A stretch of 64,000 bases of DNA from Bradyrhizobium forestalis (GCF_002795245.1 NZ_PGVG01000025.1:1-64000), one strand, 5' to 3'; positions 53,974 to 62,444 are shown, numbered from the stretch's first letter. Program-made: numbers and translations. Notes: generated by a model from the sequence alone, not told the origin.

Positions 53974-55416
53974 ATGTCCGACATCGCCGAAATCCCGGTC
54001 GATGAACAAGAGCGTCCGCTGCCGCCGCCTCCGCGGCCGGCGCGAAGCACGCTGACCGACGGGCCGATCCTGCGCACGCTGCTCTCCCTCGCCTGGCCCA
54101 ACGTGATCGGGCTCTCGGCCGGCATGTGCGTCGTCATCGCGGAGACGTCCTATATCGGCCGGCTCGGCGTCGAGGCGCTGGCGGCGATGGCGCTGGTGTT
54201 TCCGACAGTGATCCTGACCATGACCATGTCCGGCGGTGCCATGGGCGGCGCGGTGGCGTCCGCCATTGCACGCGCGCTCGGTGCCGGCGACCGCGAGCGT
54301 GCCGGCACGCTTGCCATGCACGCGATGCTGATCGGCATCAGCTTCGGCCTCGTCTTCATGCTGGGCATGCTGATCTTCGGGCCAAAAGTGCTCGAGATGC
54401 TCGGCGGCCGCGGCGATGTGCTGACGCACGCGATCGCCTACACACAGGTGTTTTTCGGCGGCGCCGTGCTGCCTTGGCTGCTCAACACCATGGCCGGCGT
54501 GTTGCGCGGCACCGGCAACATGAAGCTGCCGTCGTTCCTCATCCTCAACTCCGCGGCCTGGCAGATCGTGCTCGGCGGCACGCTCGGCCTCGGGCTCGGC
54601 CCGGTGCCGCAGCTCGGCATGCGCGGCGTCGCGGCCGGCGCGCTGATCGCCTATTCCATGAACATCGGCATCATGGGCTGGTACCTGTTCTCCGGCCGCG
54701 CGCGGATCGTACCGAAGCTGCGCGGCCTGCGCATCCAGTGGGCGATGTTCTTCGACATCCTCAAGGTCGGCGCCATCGCCTGCTTCTCGCCGCTGCAATC
54801 GGTGCTGACGATCTCGATCTTCACCCACATGCTGGCGAAGTTCGGCACCGCGATCCTCGCCGGCTATGGCATCGGTGCGCGGCTGGAATTCTTGCTGACC
54901 TCGATCGCGTTCTCGTTCGGCATCGCCTGCGTGCCAATGGTGGGGATGGCGATCGGCGCCGGCAACATCGCGCGCGCCCGGCGCGTCGCCTGGATCGCCA
55001 GTGCTGCCGCCTTCGTTGCCGTCGGCGCGCCGGCGTGCGTCGTTGCGATGTTTCCCGATCTCTGGATCAACATCTTCACCGACAGCGCGGCCGTGCGCGC
55101 GGCGAGCCATCAATATCTCTCGACGGTCGGACCGTTCTACGCCTTTTTCGGCCTTGCCACGACGATGTACTTCTCCTCGCAAGGCGCAGCCAAGGTGATC
55201 GGGCCGGTGCTGGCGCAGACGGCGCGGCTGGTCTACATCTCCGGGGTCGGTTGGTGGCTGTCGACCCATGAAGCCACCGCGCAGAGCTTCTTCTGGCTGG
55301 CCGCAAGCTCGATGGTCGTGCTCGGCCTGCTGTCGTGCTCCAGCGTGGTGCTGACACGTTGGGGGCCGCGCGAGACGAAAGCTGCGATCCGCCCGGCGCT
55401 TTCGACGGCCGAATAA
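53974..55416 (+). CDS. MATE-family multidrug efflux transporter
   Basis: A 480-residue membrane protein with about 12 helices. Family features: LSLAWPNVIGLSAGMCVVIAETSYIGRLG at the start, ASAIARALGAGD and GMAIGAGNIARAR in the two halves. The N-terminal ~40 residues are Pro-rich and cytoplasmic. MATE proteins export cationic drugs or plant compounds using sodium or proton gradients across the inner membrane. The ATG at 53974 follows a GGGAGAGG site. It has no regulator gene beside it. Confidence 0.85.
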   Translation: MSDIAEIPVDEQERPLPPPPRPARSTLTDGPILRTLLSLAWPNVIGLSAGMCVVIAETSYIGRLGVEALAAMALVFPTVILTMTMSGGAMGGAVASAIARALGAGDRERAGTLAMHAMLIGISFGLVFMLGMLIFGPKVLEMLGGRGDVLTHAIAYTQVFFGGAVLPWLLNTMAGVLRGTGNMKLPSFLILNSAAWQIVLGGTLGLGLGPVPQLGMRGVAAGALIAYSMNIGIMGWYLFSGRARIVPKLRGLRIQWAMFFDILKVGAIACFSPLQSVLTISIFTHMLAKFGTAILAGYGIGARLEFLLTSIAFSFGIACVPMVGMAIGAGNIARARRVAWIASAAAFVAVGAPACVVAMFPDLWINIFTDSAAVRAASHQYLSTVGPFYAFFGLATTMYFSSQGAAKVIGPVLAQTARLVYISGVGWWLSTHEATAQSFFWLAASSMVVLGLLSCSSVVLTRWGPRETKAAIRPALSTAE

Positions 55417-55460
55417 AGCGCGATGAAATGAAGCTTGATCGCTGCAACGACGGAGGTGCG

Positions 55461-55582
55461 CTCCCTCTCCCGCTTGCGGGAGAGGGTTGGGGAGAGGGTG
55501 CTTCCGCGATGGGACAATCCCCAAGAGGAGAAAGCCCTCACCCGGCGCTTCGCGCGCCGACCTCTCCCGCAAGCGGGAGAGG
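55461..55582. repeat. Paired CTCTCCCGC-GCGGGAGAG repeat
   Basis: Two hairpin units (CTCCCTCTCCCGCTTGCGGGAGAGGG and CCTCTCCCGCAAGCGGGAGAGG) flank a ~70-base middle with CCCTCACCCGGCGC. The element lies between the MATE gene and the convergent Met/Gly-rich gene. Confidence 0.75.
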
Positions 55583-55625
55583 TGAAGGAGCCGCGGCAAT
55601 CGATTCAATCTAAAGCCATTCCACT

Positions 55626-56090
55626 TTAGCGGTGCTTGTGGCGACGATGGCCGCCACCGCCGCTGGCATTGGCGAGCCGCATCAGCTGCGGGATCATCGC
55701 CATCATGTCGCCGCCGCCCATGCCGCCGATCCCGACTGGCATATAGCCGCCGCCCATCGGCGTGTAACCGCCGTAGTTCGGCGCACCGAATCCGCCGCCA
55801 AGGTTGCCACCGGACAGGCCGCCGCCGCCCATCATGCCACCAAGTCCGCCGCCGTTCTCCATCATGCGGCTCATCATCGGGCCCATGGTCTGCATCAGCA
55901 TGGCGAAGCGGCGCTTGCCCATCTTCGCCTTCATCATCTCCAGCATCGGCGCCATCTGGGTCATCATGTCCTCGCCGCCGCCACCTCCGCCGCCGAAGCC
56001 TGCGAGCTGCGCCTTCGCCGGCGTGTTTGCGACGGAAAACAACAGCAGCACGATGGCTGCCTGGCAGATCACCTTGTCCGCACCTCTCAT
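55626..56090 (-). CDS. Secreted Gly/Met-rich protein of unknown function
   Basis: A 154-residue protein with a signal peptide (cleavage near AKAQLAG). The mature part is built of Gly runs and Met-rich stretches (MMTQMAPMLEMMKAKMGKRRFAM and MMSRMM) and ends with a His/Arg-rich tail (GGGGHRRHKHR). About one fifth of the residues are Met. Met- and His-rich secreted proteins can bind copper or other soft metals; this is an inference only. GGAG lies 8 bases before the ATG. Confidence 0.62.
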   Translation of the reverse strand: MRGADKVICQAAIVLLLFSVANTPAKAQLAGFGGGGGGGEDMMTQMAPMLEMMKAKMGKRRFAMLMQTMGPMMSRMMENGGGLGGMMGGGGLSGGNLGGGFGAPNYGGYTPMGGGYMPVGIGGMGGGDMMAMIPQLMRLANASGGGGHRRHKHR

Positions 56091-56203
56091 GGCATGCTCC
56101 TCGCGTGCGTGGCGCCGCCGGGAGAGCAGAGCCAACCGGACGCACGCGGGCATGGTTAGGGCCGGCGAGGATAGAGCTCTGTGAGAAAACTCACAGTGGG
56201 TGA

Positions 56204-56605
56204 TCAGGCGGTCGCCGATGGAAACGCCTTGTGCATGGCGATCACGGCCTCCTTGGTTTGCCCCTGAACGTAAGGCGCGAGCTCGTTCGGCAGCATGTCG
56301 ATGATCCAGACCAGCCGGCACCGTGAATCGCCCTCGGCGATCACCTGCACCGAGGCGCTGTAATGCTTCAGCCGCTCGTTGCTGATCGCATAGACGAGGC
56401 GCTGCCGCGTATCGTCGCAATCGACCAGCACCTCGCGCGCGACCGAACCATTGGCGAAGGTGACGATGCGCGCATCGCCGTCGAGCGCGCAGGCGGTGAC
56501 GAAGCCCGGCACCAGCCGCTGATGCAGCGCGCCGAAATCGCGCACCGCGTCCCAGACGTCGCGCGCGGAGGCGGGGAGGGAGATGCCGTTGTGGATGGAG
56601 GCCAT
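56204..56605 (-). CDS. SRPBCC (START/polyketide-cyclase-like) domain protein
   Basis: A 133-residue protein with the SRPBCC pattern: SLPASARDVWDAVRDF at the start, a central LVYAISNERLKHYSASVQV, and a C-terminal amphipathic helix (KEAVIAMHKAF). These small cytoplasmic proteins have a hydrophobic pocket for lipids or other ligands, but the ligand is not known here. Confidence 0.8.
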   Translation of the reverse strand: MASIHNGISLPASARDVWDAVRDFGALHQRLVPGFVTACALDGDARIVTFANGSVAREVLVDCDDTRQRLVYAISNERLKHYSASVQVIAEGDSRCRLVWIIDMLPNELAPYVQGQTKEAVIAMHKAFPSATA

Positions 56606-56625
56606 GGGATTCCTATTCAGTTGGA

Positions 56626-56723
56626 GTCATTCCGGGGCGCGCGAAGCGCGAACTATGGTGCGCAATTGCGCACCTGAGAATCTCGAGAGTCCGGTCTGGT
56701 GCTGCGCACCATCCCGGAATGAC
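56626..56723. repeat. GTCATTCCGGGG...CCCGGAATGAC inverted repeat
   Basis: Outer arms GTCATTCCGG and CCGGAATGAC are perfect. The middle has GTGCGCAATTGCGCAC and GCGCGCGAAGCGCG hairpins. It is a further dispersed type (family H), between the SRPBCC and VOC genes. Confidence 0.75.
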
Positions 56724-56750
56724 GGTGCATGTGGCGTGTTTTGTCGCGCC

Positions 56751-57122
56751 TCACACGCAAACCGCCTCGACATTGTTGCCGTCGGGGTCGATCAGGAACG
56801 CCGCATAATAGGTCGGGCTGTAATCCCTGCGCGGGCCGGCGCCGCCATTGTCGCGACCGCCGCTCTTAAGGCCCTCGCTGTGAAACGCCTTGACCGCATC
56901 ATGATCCTTAGCGCGGAAGGCGATGTGGACGCCATCGGCCTTCCGGCCCTTGTTGAGATGCAGCCACAGTGCCGGCTCGCCCTTCGGCCCGAAGCCGGCA
57001 TAACCGTCGCCGCTCGAGCACAGGACATAGCCGAGCGGCGCCAGCACTGCGGCGTAGAAGCGCGTCGCTGCGTCGAGGTCGGCAACACGCAATCCGATGT
57101 GGTCGTACATATTCGTCTCCAT
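56751..57122 (-). CDS. VOC-fold (glyoxalase/bleomycin-resistance-like) protein
   Basis: A 123-residue protein with the VOC fold (MYDHIGLRVADLDAATRFYAAVLAPLGY at the start; FLIDPDGNNVEAVC at the end). The His in DHIGL and the Glu in NVEAV are likely metal ligands. Such proteins act in lyase, isomerase or resistance roles; the substrate is unknown. Confidence 0.82.
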   Translation of the reverse strand: METNMYDHIGLRVADLDAATRFYAAVLAPLGYVLCSSGDGYAGFGPKGEPALWLHLNKGRKADGVHIAFRAKDHDAVKAFHSEGLKSGGRDNGGAGPRRDYSPTYYAAFLIDPDGNNVEAVCV

Positions 57123-57166
57123 TGCCGAAGCGTGCCGCGAATGGCACGCGCCGGAGACGACCCTAA

Positions 57167-58006
57167 TCAGTTGAGGGCAAGCTGCTCTTGGAGAATCTTG
57201 CGCTCCCCCTTCGACGCCTGGCGGAACTTGGTGGGCGACACGCCGGCGGCGCGATGGAAGGTGCGGACGAAATTGGAGAGGTCGCCGAAGCCGACGTCAT
57301 AGGCGATGTCGGTGACGGCGATGTCGTCCTCGGTAAGCCTGCGCGCGGCGTGCCGCAGCCGCGAGCGCACCAGATATTGATGCGGGGTGACGCCGAGGAC
57401 GCTCGAGAACAGCCGCAGGAAATGGAACGGGCTGAGACCGGCCTGCCGTGCGGCCTGCTCGAGGTCGAGCTCGGTATGCGAGTTGTCGTCGATCCACAGC
57501 GCGGCTTCGACGGCACGGCGGCGGTCACGCGCGGTTGGCATCGCCGGCTTGCGCGCCTTGCCCGAAACCGTATCAATGAAACGGCCCGCAAGAATTTGGC
57601 CGATCTCGTCGAGACCTATGTCGCTGTTGCCATCTGCTGCCGTCTGGGCCAGCTCGCCCAGCACCATCAGCTCGGGCAGCGGCGGTGTCGCGCCGACCTG
57701 CCAGATCTCGCGCCGCCCACCAAGGGCGTCGACCAGGTTCTCGCTGAAGAAGAAGCCGAGGCAGACGTCGCCGCTGACATGCTCATGCGTGCACGTGTAT
57801 TCCTCGCCGGGCGCGCCGATCAGCATCGAGCCTGCCACCAGCTCGAAGAAGCCGGCGCGGCAATGACAGCCGAAGCTGCCGGAGCGGACATAGGCGATGG
57901 AATGGCCGGTGCGGCATTCCGCAAACGGCGTGTCGTCCGGTCCCGCATCGCAGCGAAATTCGGAGACCGTGATCGATGGTGTCGTCAGCAGCGTGGTGGC
58001 GTCCAT
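57167..58006 (-). CDS. AraC-family transcriptional regulator
   Basis: A 279-residue AraC/XylS regulator. The N-terminal ~140 residues form a cupin-like sensor ([28 protein letters not shown]). Two helix-turn-helix units occupy residues ~170-270 ([33 protein letters not shown] and [32 protein letters not shown]). It lies 10 bases after the methyltransferase gene on the same strand. It could regulate its neighbours, including the VOC gene; this is not shown. Confidence 0.85.
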   Translation of the reverse strand: MDATTLLTTPSITVSEFRCDAGPDDTPFAECRTGHSIAYVRSGSFGCHCRAGFFELVAGSMLIGAPGEEYTCTHEHVSGDVCLGFFFSENLVDALGGRREIWQVGATPPLPELMVLGELAQTAADGNSDIGLDEIGQILAGRFIDTVSGKARKPAMPTARDRRRAVEAALWIDDNSHTELDLEQAARQAGLSPFHFLRLFSSVLGVTPHQYLVRSRLRHAARRLTEDDIAVTDIAYDVGFGDLSNFVRTFHRAAGVSPTKFRQASKGERKILQEQLALN

Positions 58007-58016
58007 GCCGCCTTAT

Positions 58017-58601
58017 CTAGGTGGACGGTCTCGGCGGGGCAACCGGCAGCAGCACCTCGAACAGCGTCTTGCTGGTAATTGGATGGGCGCCTTCGAGCGC
58101 CAGCAGCCGCCGCTTGGAGATCACGCCGCCGTAAGGCGAGAGCCGATCGGTGTAATTGCCGGCCTCTAGCACCCGGTGGCAGGGCACGATCAGCATATAG
58201 GGATTCTTCGCGACCGCCTGCGCCACCGAATACGCCGCGCCCGAGGCACCCAGCGCCTTGGCGACCTCGCGATAGGTGCGCGTCTCTCCGCGCGGAATGG
58301 TGCAGGCGAACTCGTAGACGCGCCGGTTGAAGCCGGGCACCCCGCCGGCATCCAGGCTGACGTCGGAGAAATCGGGATCACTGCCTTGCAGTAGGCCTCT
58401 GATGCCCTCGATCGCAAGCGCGGCGTTCTCGGACGGGCGCTGCTCCCGCGCCTCGGGGTGGACCTGGAAAATCCGGCGGCGGGTATCGATCTCCCGCGCC
58501 TCCGGCAATTGCACCGCGACCACGCCGGTGCTGCTCCAAATGATGCCGCAGCGCCCCAGCGCCGTGTCGAATATCGCGTAGCCACGCCCCACCATGCACA
58601 C
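58017..58601 (-). CDS. ogt: Methylated-DNA--protein-cysteine methyltransferase (Ogt-type)
   Basis: A 194-residue DNA-repair protein. The active-site motif is IVPCHRVLEA with the acceptor Cys (about residue 139); the arginine-finger/helix-turn-helix part is GETRTYREVAKALG. It removes alkyl groups from O6-alkylguanine. It has a short N-terminal domain and no Ada-type regulator domain; the AraC-type gene follows it by 10 bases. Start ATG could be 58599-58601 or 58593-58595. Confidence 0.88.
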   Translation of the reverse strand: MCMVGRGYAIFDTALGRCGIIWSSTGVVAVQLPEAREIDTRRRIFQVHPEAREQRPSENAALAIEGIRGLLQGSDPDFSDVSLDAGGVPGFNRRVYEFACTIPRGETRTYREVAKALGASGAAYSVAQAVAKNPYMLIVPCHRVLEAGNYTDRLSPYGGVISKRRLLALEGAHPITSKTLFEVLLPVAPPRPST

Positions 58602-58769
58602 GCCCCACTCAGTGCACGTTTCTCCCCGGAAATATGATCATAACACCGCCACAATCCGGCGCACGTGGAATCTTATCAGGACGTTAACAACCGTCCGGCC
58701 GGGCGCGCCAAACCGCTTGGCGGGAGGCGTCGTCTCGGCTAATCAGGAGGGGCGCGAAGCGCGCATCTC

Positions 58770-58843
58770 GCGGGCGTAGTTCAATGGTAGAACGGCAGCT
58801 TCCCAAGCTGCATACGAGGGTTCGATTCCCTTCGCCCGCTCCA
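58770..58843 (+). tRNA. tRNA-Gly (anticodon CCC), 3' CCA encoded
   Basis: The acceptor stem GCGGGCG/CGCCCGC, D-arm GTTC...GAAC, anticodon stem GCAGC/GCTGC with loop TTCCCAA (anticodon CCC), and T-arm AGGGTTCGATTCCCT fit a bacterial tRNA-Gly. The 3' CCA is encoded at 58841-58843. Its last 14 bases are repeated at 60050-60063, so this gene is the probable attachment target of the Fic island. Confidence 0.93.
58830..58843. repeat. Left attachment-like copy (tRNA 3' end)
   Basis: CTTCGCCCGCTCCA, the 3' end of tRNA-Gly. An identical copy lies at 60050-60063. Such pairs mark att sites of integrated elements. Confidence 0.65.
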
Positions 58844-58939
58844 GCTTTCCCCAGGCTGGCACTGTCAAAGGCCTCTAGAAGGCTGCCACTTAATGGATTT
58901 TCGGGCCTCCACGTACTATATTAGAGTGAAGGAGATTCC

Positions 58940-59194
58940 ATGTCCGCCCAGCGTTCCGCGACCAGGTCCCACTATACTGCTGGTGTAATCCAACGGTTGG
59001 CGACCGCCAACAACGTAGCGGTGGTCGTGACATCGAACGATGTCTTTGCACATCACGTGACGCGGCTCTCCGGCGATGACGTGAATTTCGATCCGATCGA
59101 GAATACCATCGTCGCGCTTCAGCGCGCCGGGATTTTGGATCGTGTTCAGGCGGTGCGCCTTCAGGCGCGCTATCTTCGCGAAAGCCGTCCGTGA
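58940..59194 (+). CDS. Small protein upstream of a Fic toxin (probable antitoxin)
   Basis: An 84-residue protein with an AAGGAG ribosome-binding site (AAGGAGATTCC before the ATG). It is basic at the start (MSAQRSATRSHYTAGVIQRL) and has a hydrophobic VAVVVTSNDVF stretch. Its stop overlaps the GTG of the Fic gene by four bases, the standard toxin-antitoxin arrangement. The usual inhibitory S/T-X3-E-G/N motif of Fic antitoxins is not seen, so it may be a different type of partner. It lies within the tRNA-Gly-linked island. Confidence 0.68.
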   Translation: MSAQRSATRSHYTAGVIQRLATANNVAVVVTSNDVFAHHVTRLSGDDVNFDPIENTIVALQRAGILDRVQAVRLQARYLRESRP

Positions 59195-59933
59195 CGTTTG
59201 ATCCATTCGGGGATTTTGCGACGCGCGGCTATTTGCGCAACGTCGTAAAGGCAAAGATCCCGAAATCGTTCAGCGTCTCCTGCACAATTCTTTCCTGACC
59301 GGCATCGACGCAGCCTTGGATCATCTCAAGGCGCGGCCTTCCCTAAGCTACGCCGATGTCCTGCAAACGCACAAGACGCTCTTTGAAGCGGTGTTCCCGT
59401 GGGCTGGAGAGGATCGCCATACGAACGCATCGCATATCTTTGTGGGAAAGGGCTCCGTGATCTTCGCCCACCCCAATGACATCCGCAAAGCTATCGACTA
59501 CGCGCTGGAGAAGGGACAAGACAAGGCGTTCATGGCGGAAAAGCCCGGCGAAGTGATGGGCTATCTCGCCTATGGCCACCCCTTCCTCGACGGCAATGGC
59601 CGCGCCATCATGCTGATCCATGCGGAACTTGCGCGCCGGGCACACATCGGCATCGACTGGGTCGCCACGGACAAGGACCAATATCTCGCCGCCCTGACGC
59701 AGGAACTCGAAGAGCCGGGCAAGGGCAAACTTGATGCTTACCTCAAGCCATTCATTCGCAAGGGCTCGGAGATGAAAGACATTGCGGACGCCATCAAGGC
59801 CGCGCCGGGGTTGGACGGCGGCAACGCGGATACGGTCGCAGGCGAGACGAGCAATCCAACGATCAAGGCGCAATACGAAGCGCAAGAAGTCAAACGCAAG
59901 GGCGGGCAAGGTGCTGCGCAGAAAGACGAGTAA
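59191..59933 (+). pseudogene. Fic-domain toxin gene with a one-base frameshift near its start
   Basis: The GTG start at 59191 reads MTFDPFGDFATRGYLRNVVKAK, then continues in a different frame (K D P E I V Q R L ...) from about 59253. The first frame ends at a stop at about 59296. The downstream frame has the full Fic core HPFLDGNGRA (about 59580), the classic AMP-transferase motif, and runs to 59933. The expected family sequence is KAKDPEIV, so one G is missing (a deletion) or a -1 slip at AAAG restores the frame. It could be inactive, or an assembly error. Confidence 0.65.
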
Positions 59934-60240
59934 GGTCAACCGCAGCTGCGGCTTTGATTTAACCATGTAGAGGGGCGGCACCCCCTCGGCCCTCAAGGCC
60001 CTTCGAAGTCTACGGAGAAGTCTGTCTACGGTGCTCCGACTGCTGGGGGCTTCGCCCGCTCCAAGCTTCTCAATTGAGCTTCCATTTTAGTTGACCTGGA
60101 TGATGCCAGCGCGCATTCGCGTGGTGCGTAGGATTCCAATATATTAGTCCCTGTCTCTCGGCACTCACCGTTTCCTCGGCTAAGCTGCTCTCGCACCGGC
60201 GGCTTGCGATCTCTGGCCAGGCAGCGTTCGAATGAAAGCC
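59934..60240. other. Gap with the right attachment-like repeat and the XRE promoter
   Basis: About 307 bases without a gene. It contains the second copy of the tRNA 3' end (60050-60063) and AT-rich sequence before the XRE-cupin gene. No other feature is clear. Confidence 0.5.
60050..60063. repeat. Right attachment-like copy of the tRNA-Gly end
   Basis: CTTCGCCCGCTCCA, identical to the 3' end of tRNA-Gly at 58830-58843, flanking the Fic island on its far side. Confidence 0.65.
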
Positions 60241-60822
60241 ATGGACCAACAGAAACTCGATCGCGCGATCGGTCGTCGCCTGAAGACGCTGCGGACGCAG
60301 GCGGGCATGACGTTGAACGAGCTTGCGGCACGCTCGGGCGTCAGCCGGGCCATGATCGGGCGGGTGGAACGGGCGCAGAGCAGTGCGACGGCTGCGCTGC
60401 TCGGAAAACTCTGCGCCGCGCTCGACGTGTCGCTGAGCGATGTCGTGGCGCTGGCCGAGAAGCCGCCCGAGCGGCTGGTGCGGCTTGCCGACCAGCCGCA
60501 TTGGCGCGATCCCGACAGCGGCTATCGCCGGCGTCATGCCTCGCCGACCGATGCGGCGAGCGGCATCGAGATCATCGTCGTCGACCTGCCGGCTGGCGCG
60601 CGGGTGCCGTACAGCCCCTGGGGACGCAACGCCTTCACCCAGCAGCTGTTGATGCTGGAGGGCGCGATCGCCGTGCATATCGATGCCAAGGCGCTGCGGC
60701 TGCGCGAGGGCGATTGTCTGGATTTCGACGTGATGCGCGCAGTGATCTTCGAGAACGAAACCAAGCAGGACGCACGCTACGTCATCATCACGCGGCGCGG
60801 CGCCTCCTATGGGAAGGTGTGA
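60241..60822 (+). CDS. XRE-family regulator with a cupin domain
   Basis: A 193-residue regulator. The N-terminal helix-turn-helix (residues ~10-65) reads RRLKTLRTQAGMTLNELAARSGVSRAMIGRVE. The C-terminal cupin (residues ~110-190) has PAGARVPYSPWGRNAFTQQLLMLEG and RLREGDCLDF. It would sense a small ligand and control its own operon, including the acetyltransferase gene 24 bases downstream. ATG 60241 is used; 60232 is also possible. Confidence 0.82.
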   Translation: MDQQKLDRAIGRRLKTLRTQAGMTLNELAARSGVSRAMIGRVERAQSSATAALLGKLCAALDVSLSDVVALAEKPPERLVRLADQPHWRDPDSGYRRRHASPTDAASGIEIIVVDLPAGARVPYSPWGRNAFTQQLLMLEGAIAVHIDAKALRLREGDCLDFDVMRAVIFENETKQDARYVIITRRGASYGKV

Positions 60823-60846
60823 GATCATGGAGTGGAGATCCTGACG

Positions 60847-61311
60847 ATGCAGATCCGCACCGGCGACACCTTCGATCCCCGCGTCATCGCGCTGCTCGAT
60901 CATCACGTCACGGCCGCGCGGGCGCAGACCGCGCCGGGCAGCGCCCATGCGCTTGATCTCGTCGGCCTGCGTGCACCCGACGTTGCGTTCTGGACCGGCT
61001 GGGACAGTGAGACGCTGGTCGCTACCGGTGCGTTGAAGACGATCTCGGCGCTGCACGGTGAGGTGAAGTCGATGCACACGCTGCAGACCACGCGCCGGCG
61101 CGGCTTCGGTGGAGAGATGCTTCGTCACATCATCACGCAAGCCCGCGCGCGCGGGGTGACGCGCCTCAGCCTCGAGACCGGCTCGTGGGATTACTTCAAG
61201 CCGGCGCACGCGCTCTACCGCGCGCATGGCTTTGTCGCCTGCGGCCCGTTTGAGGGCTATGTCGAGGATCCCAACAGCCTGTTCCTGACGCTCGACCTGA
61301 CTTGCGGCTGA
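60847..61311 (+). CDS. GNAT-family N-acetyltransferase
   Basis: A 154-residue GNAT protein. The acetyl-CoA-binding part is HTLQTTRRRGFGGEMLRHIITQAR (the R/Q-X2-G-X-G/A pattern), and the C-terminal YRAHGFVACGPFEGY matches YjdJ/ElaA-like acetyltransferases. The acceptor is unknown. It sits 24 bases after the XRE-cupin gene, suggesting a two-gene unit. Start ATG 60847 is preferred to GTG 60832. Confidence 0.82.
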   Translation: MQIRTGDTFDPRVIALLDHHVTAARAQTAPGSAHALDLVGLRAPDVAFWTGWDSETLVATGALKTISALHGEVKSMHTLQTTRRRGFGGEMLRHIITQARARGVTRLSLETGSWDYFKPAHALYRAHGFVACGPFEGYVEDPNSLFLTLDLTCG

Positions 61312-61360
61312 GGCCGGACGATGCAACGCGGGTTCGAAAACATCGTCGCATCCCTCAAAA

Positions 61361-61376
61361 TGAGTTGCGTACCTCA
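61361..61376. promoter_or_regulatory. Possible operator before the LacI-family gene
   Basis: TGAGTTGCGTACCTCA is a 16-bp partial palindrome (12 of 16 bases symmetric) 24 bases before the LacI-family start. It may be an autoregulatory site. Weak evidence. Confidence 0.35.
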
Positions 61377-61400
61377 AAAGACCTCTGCTAGCCTTCAGCC

Positions 61401-62444
61401 ATGGCCGAGACGCTCACCCCGACTGCGCTGACGCTGAAGGACATCGCCCGCGAGGCTGGCGTCAGTCTCGCGACGGTCGACCGCGTCCTGCACAACAGGC
61501 CGGGGGTGCGGCCGGACACAGTCAGGCGCGTCAAGGAAGCCATCGCGCGCAATTCGTTCCAGCCCCATGTGGCCGCCGCCGAGCTCGCCCGCGGCCGCGC
61601 CCGCCGCTTCGCCTTCGTGATGCCGTCCGGGCCGAACCCGTTCATGCAGCAGATCGAGGACTATCTCGGCGAGATGTCGGGCTGGCTTTCGGCCCGCCGC
61701 CTCAGCGTCGAGACGGTCGCGACCGACGTGTTCGATCCGTTGGTGCTCGCGGCCTCGCTGGAGGGACTGTCGGGCGATTACGACGGCGTCGCCGTCGTGG
61801 CGCTGGATCATCCGGGGGTCCGTGCTGCCATCAATGATCTCGTCGACGCCGGCACCAAGGTCGTGACGCTGGTCTCGGACGTGCCGTCCTCGCGCAGGCA
61901 CCACTATGTCGGCATCGACAACATCGCCGCAGGGCGGACCGCCGGCGCGCTGGTCGGGCGGCTGGTCGGCCAGAGGTCCGGCAAGGTCGCGATCGTCGCG
62001 GGCTCGCAGGGCCTGCGCGATCACGCCGAGCGCATCTTCGGCTTCAACCAGGTCATCGCAACGGAATTCCCCGATCTCAGCGTCCTGCCGGTGCTGGAAG
62101 GGCGCGACGAGGACGATCGTTCCGAGCAGCTGCTGGCACGGCTGCTCGGCAGGCATGCCGACATTGTCGGCCTTTATAACGTCGGCGCCGGCACGCAGGG
62201 CGTTGCCAAAGCGTTGAGCGAGGCCGGGCGCGACAAGCAGGTGGTGTTCGTCGGCCACGACGTCACCGCGCTGACGCGTCGATTGCTGCTGCAGGGCGTG
62301 ATGGATGCCGCGATCTCGCAGAACCCCGGACATGAAGCGCGCGCAGCCGTGCGCGTGCTGCTGGCGCTGGCCCGCGGCGAGCCGATTTTGCGCGAACAGG
62401 AGAAGATCAGGATCGACATCGTGATGCGGGACAATCTGCCTTAG
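61401..62444 (+). CDS. LacI-family transcriptional regulator
   Basis: A 347-residue regulator. The HTH is LKDIAREAGVSLATVDRVLHNRPGV (residues ~12-36), followed by the hinge helix and a sugar-binding periplasmic-like domain (residues ~60-340). It is encoded just before a xylulokinase, so it likely represses a sugar or polyol utilisation operon and is released by the sugar. Confidence 0.88.
   Translation: MAETLTPTALTLKDIAREAGVSLATVDRVLHNRPGVRPDTVRRVKEAIARNSFQPHVAAAELARGRARRFAFVMPSGPNPFMQQIEDYLGEMSGWLSARRLSVETVATDVFDPLVLAASLEGLSGDYDGVAVVALDHPGVRAAINDLVDAGTKVVTLVSDVPSSRRHHYVGIDNIAAGRTAGALVGRLVGQRSGKVAIVAGSQGLRDHAERIFGFNQVIATEFPDLSVLPVLEGRDEDDRSEQLLARLLGRHADIVGLYNVGAGTQGVAKALSEAGRDKQVVFVGHDVTALTRRLLLQGVMDAAISQNPGHEARAAVRVLLALARGEPILREQEKIRIDIVMRDNLP

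Larger units (their letters stand above)
58844..60049 (+). mobile_element. Mini-island between tRNA-Gly and the repeated tRNA end
   Basis: The 1.2-kb segment between the two 14-bp repeats holds only the antitoxin-like gene and the frameshifted Fic gene. No integrase or mobility gene is present, so it is probably a remnant of a larger element. Confidence 0.5.

Noticed and set aside
53578-56145. 855-codon open frame on the minus strand
   Set aside because: It lies antisense to the MATE transporter gene and is a GC-bias shadow: repetitive Arg/Gly/His-rich text with no family and no ribosome-binding site.
59316-59933. Fic protein as a complete short gene starting at TTG 59316
   Set aside because: Family members continue upstream with the KDPEIV...LTGID segment visible before 59316 in the same frame. 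A TTG there has no good ribosome-binding site, so a frameshifted longer gene fits better.
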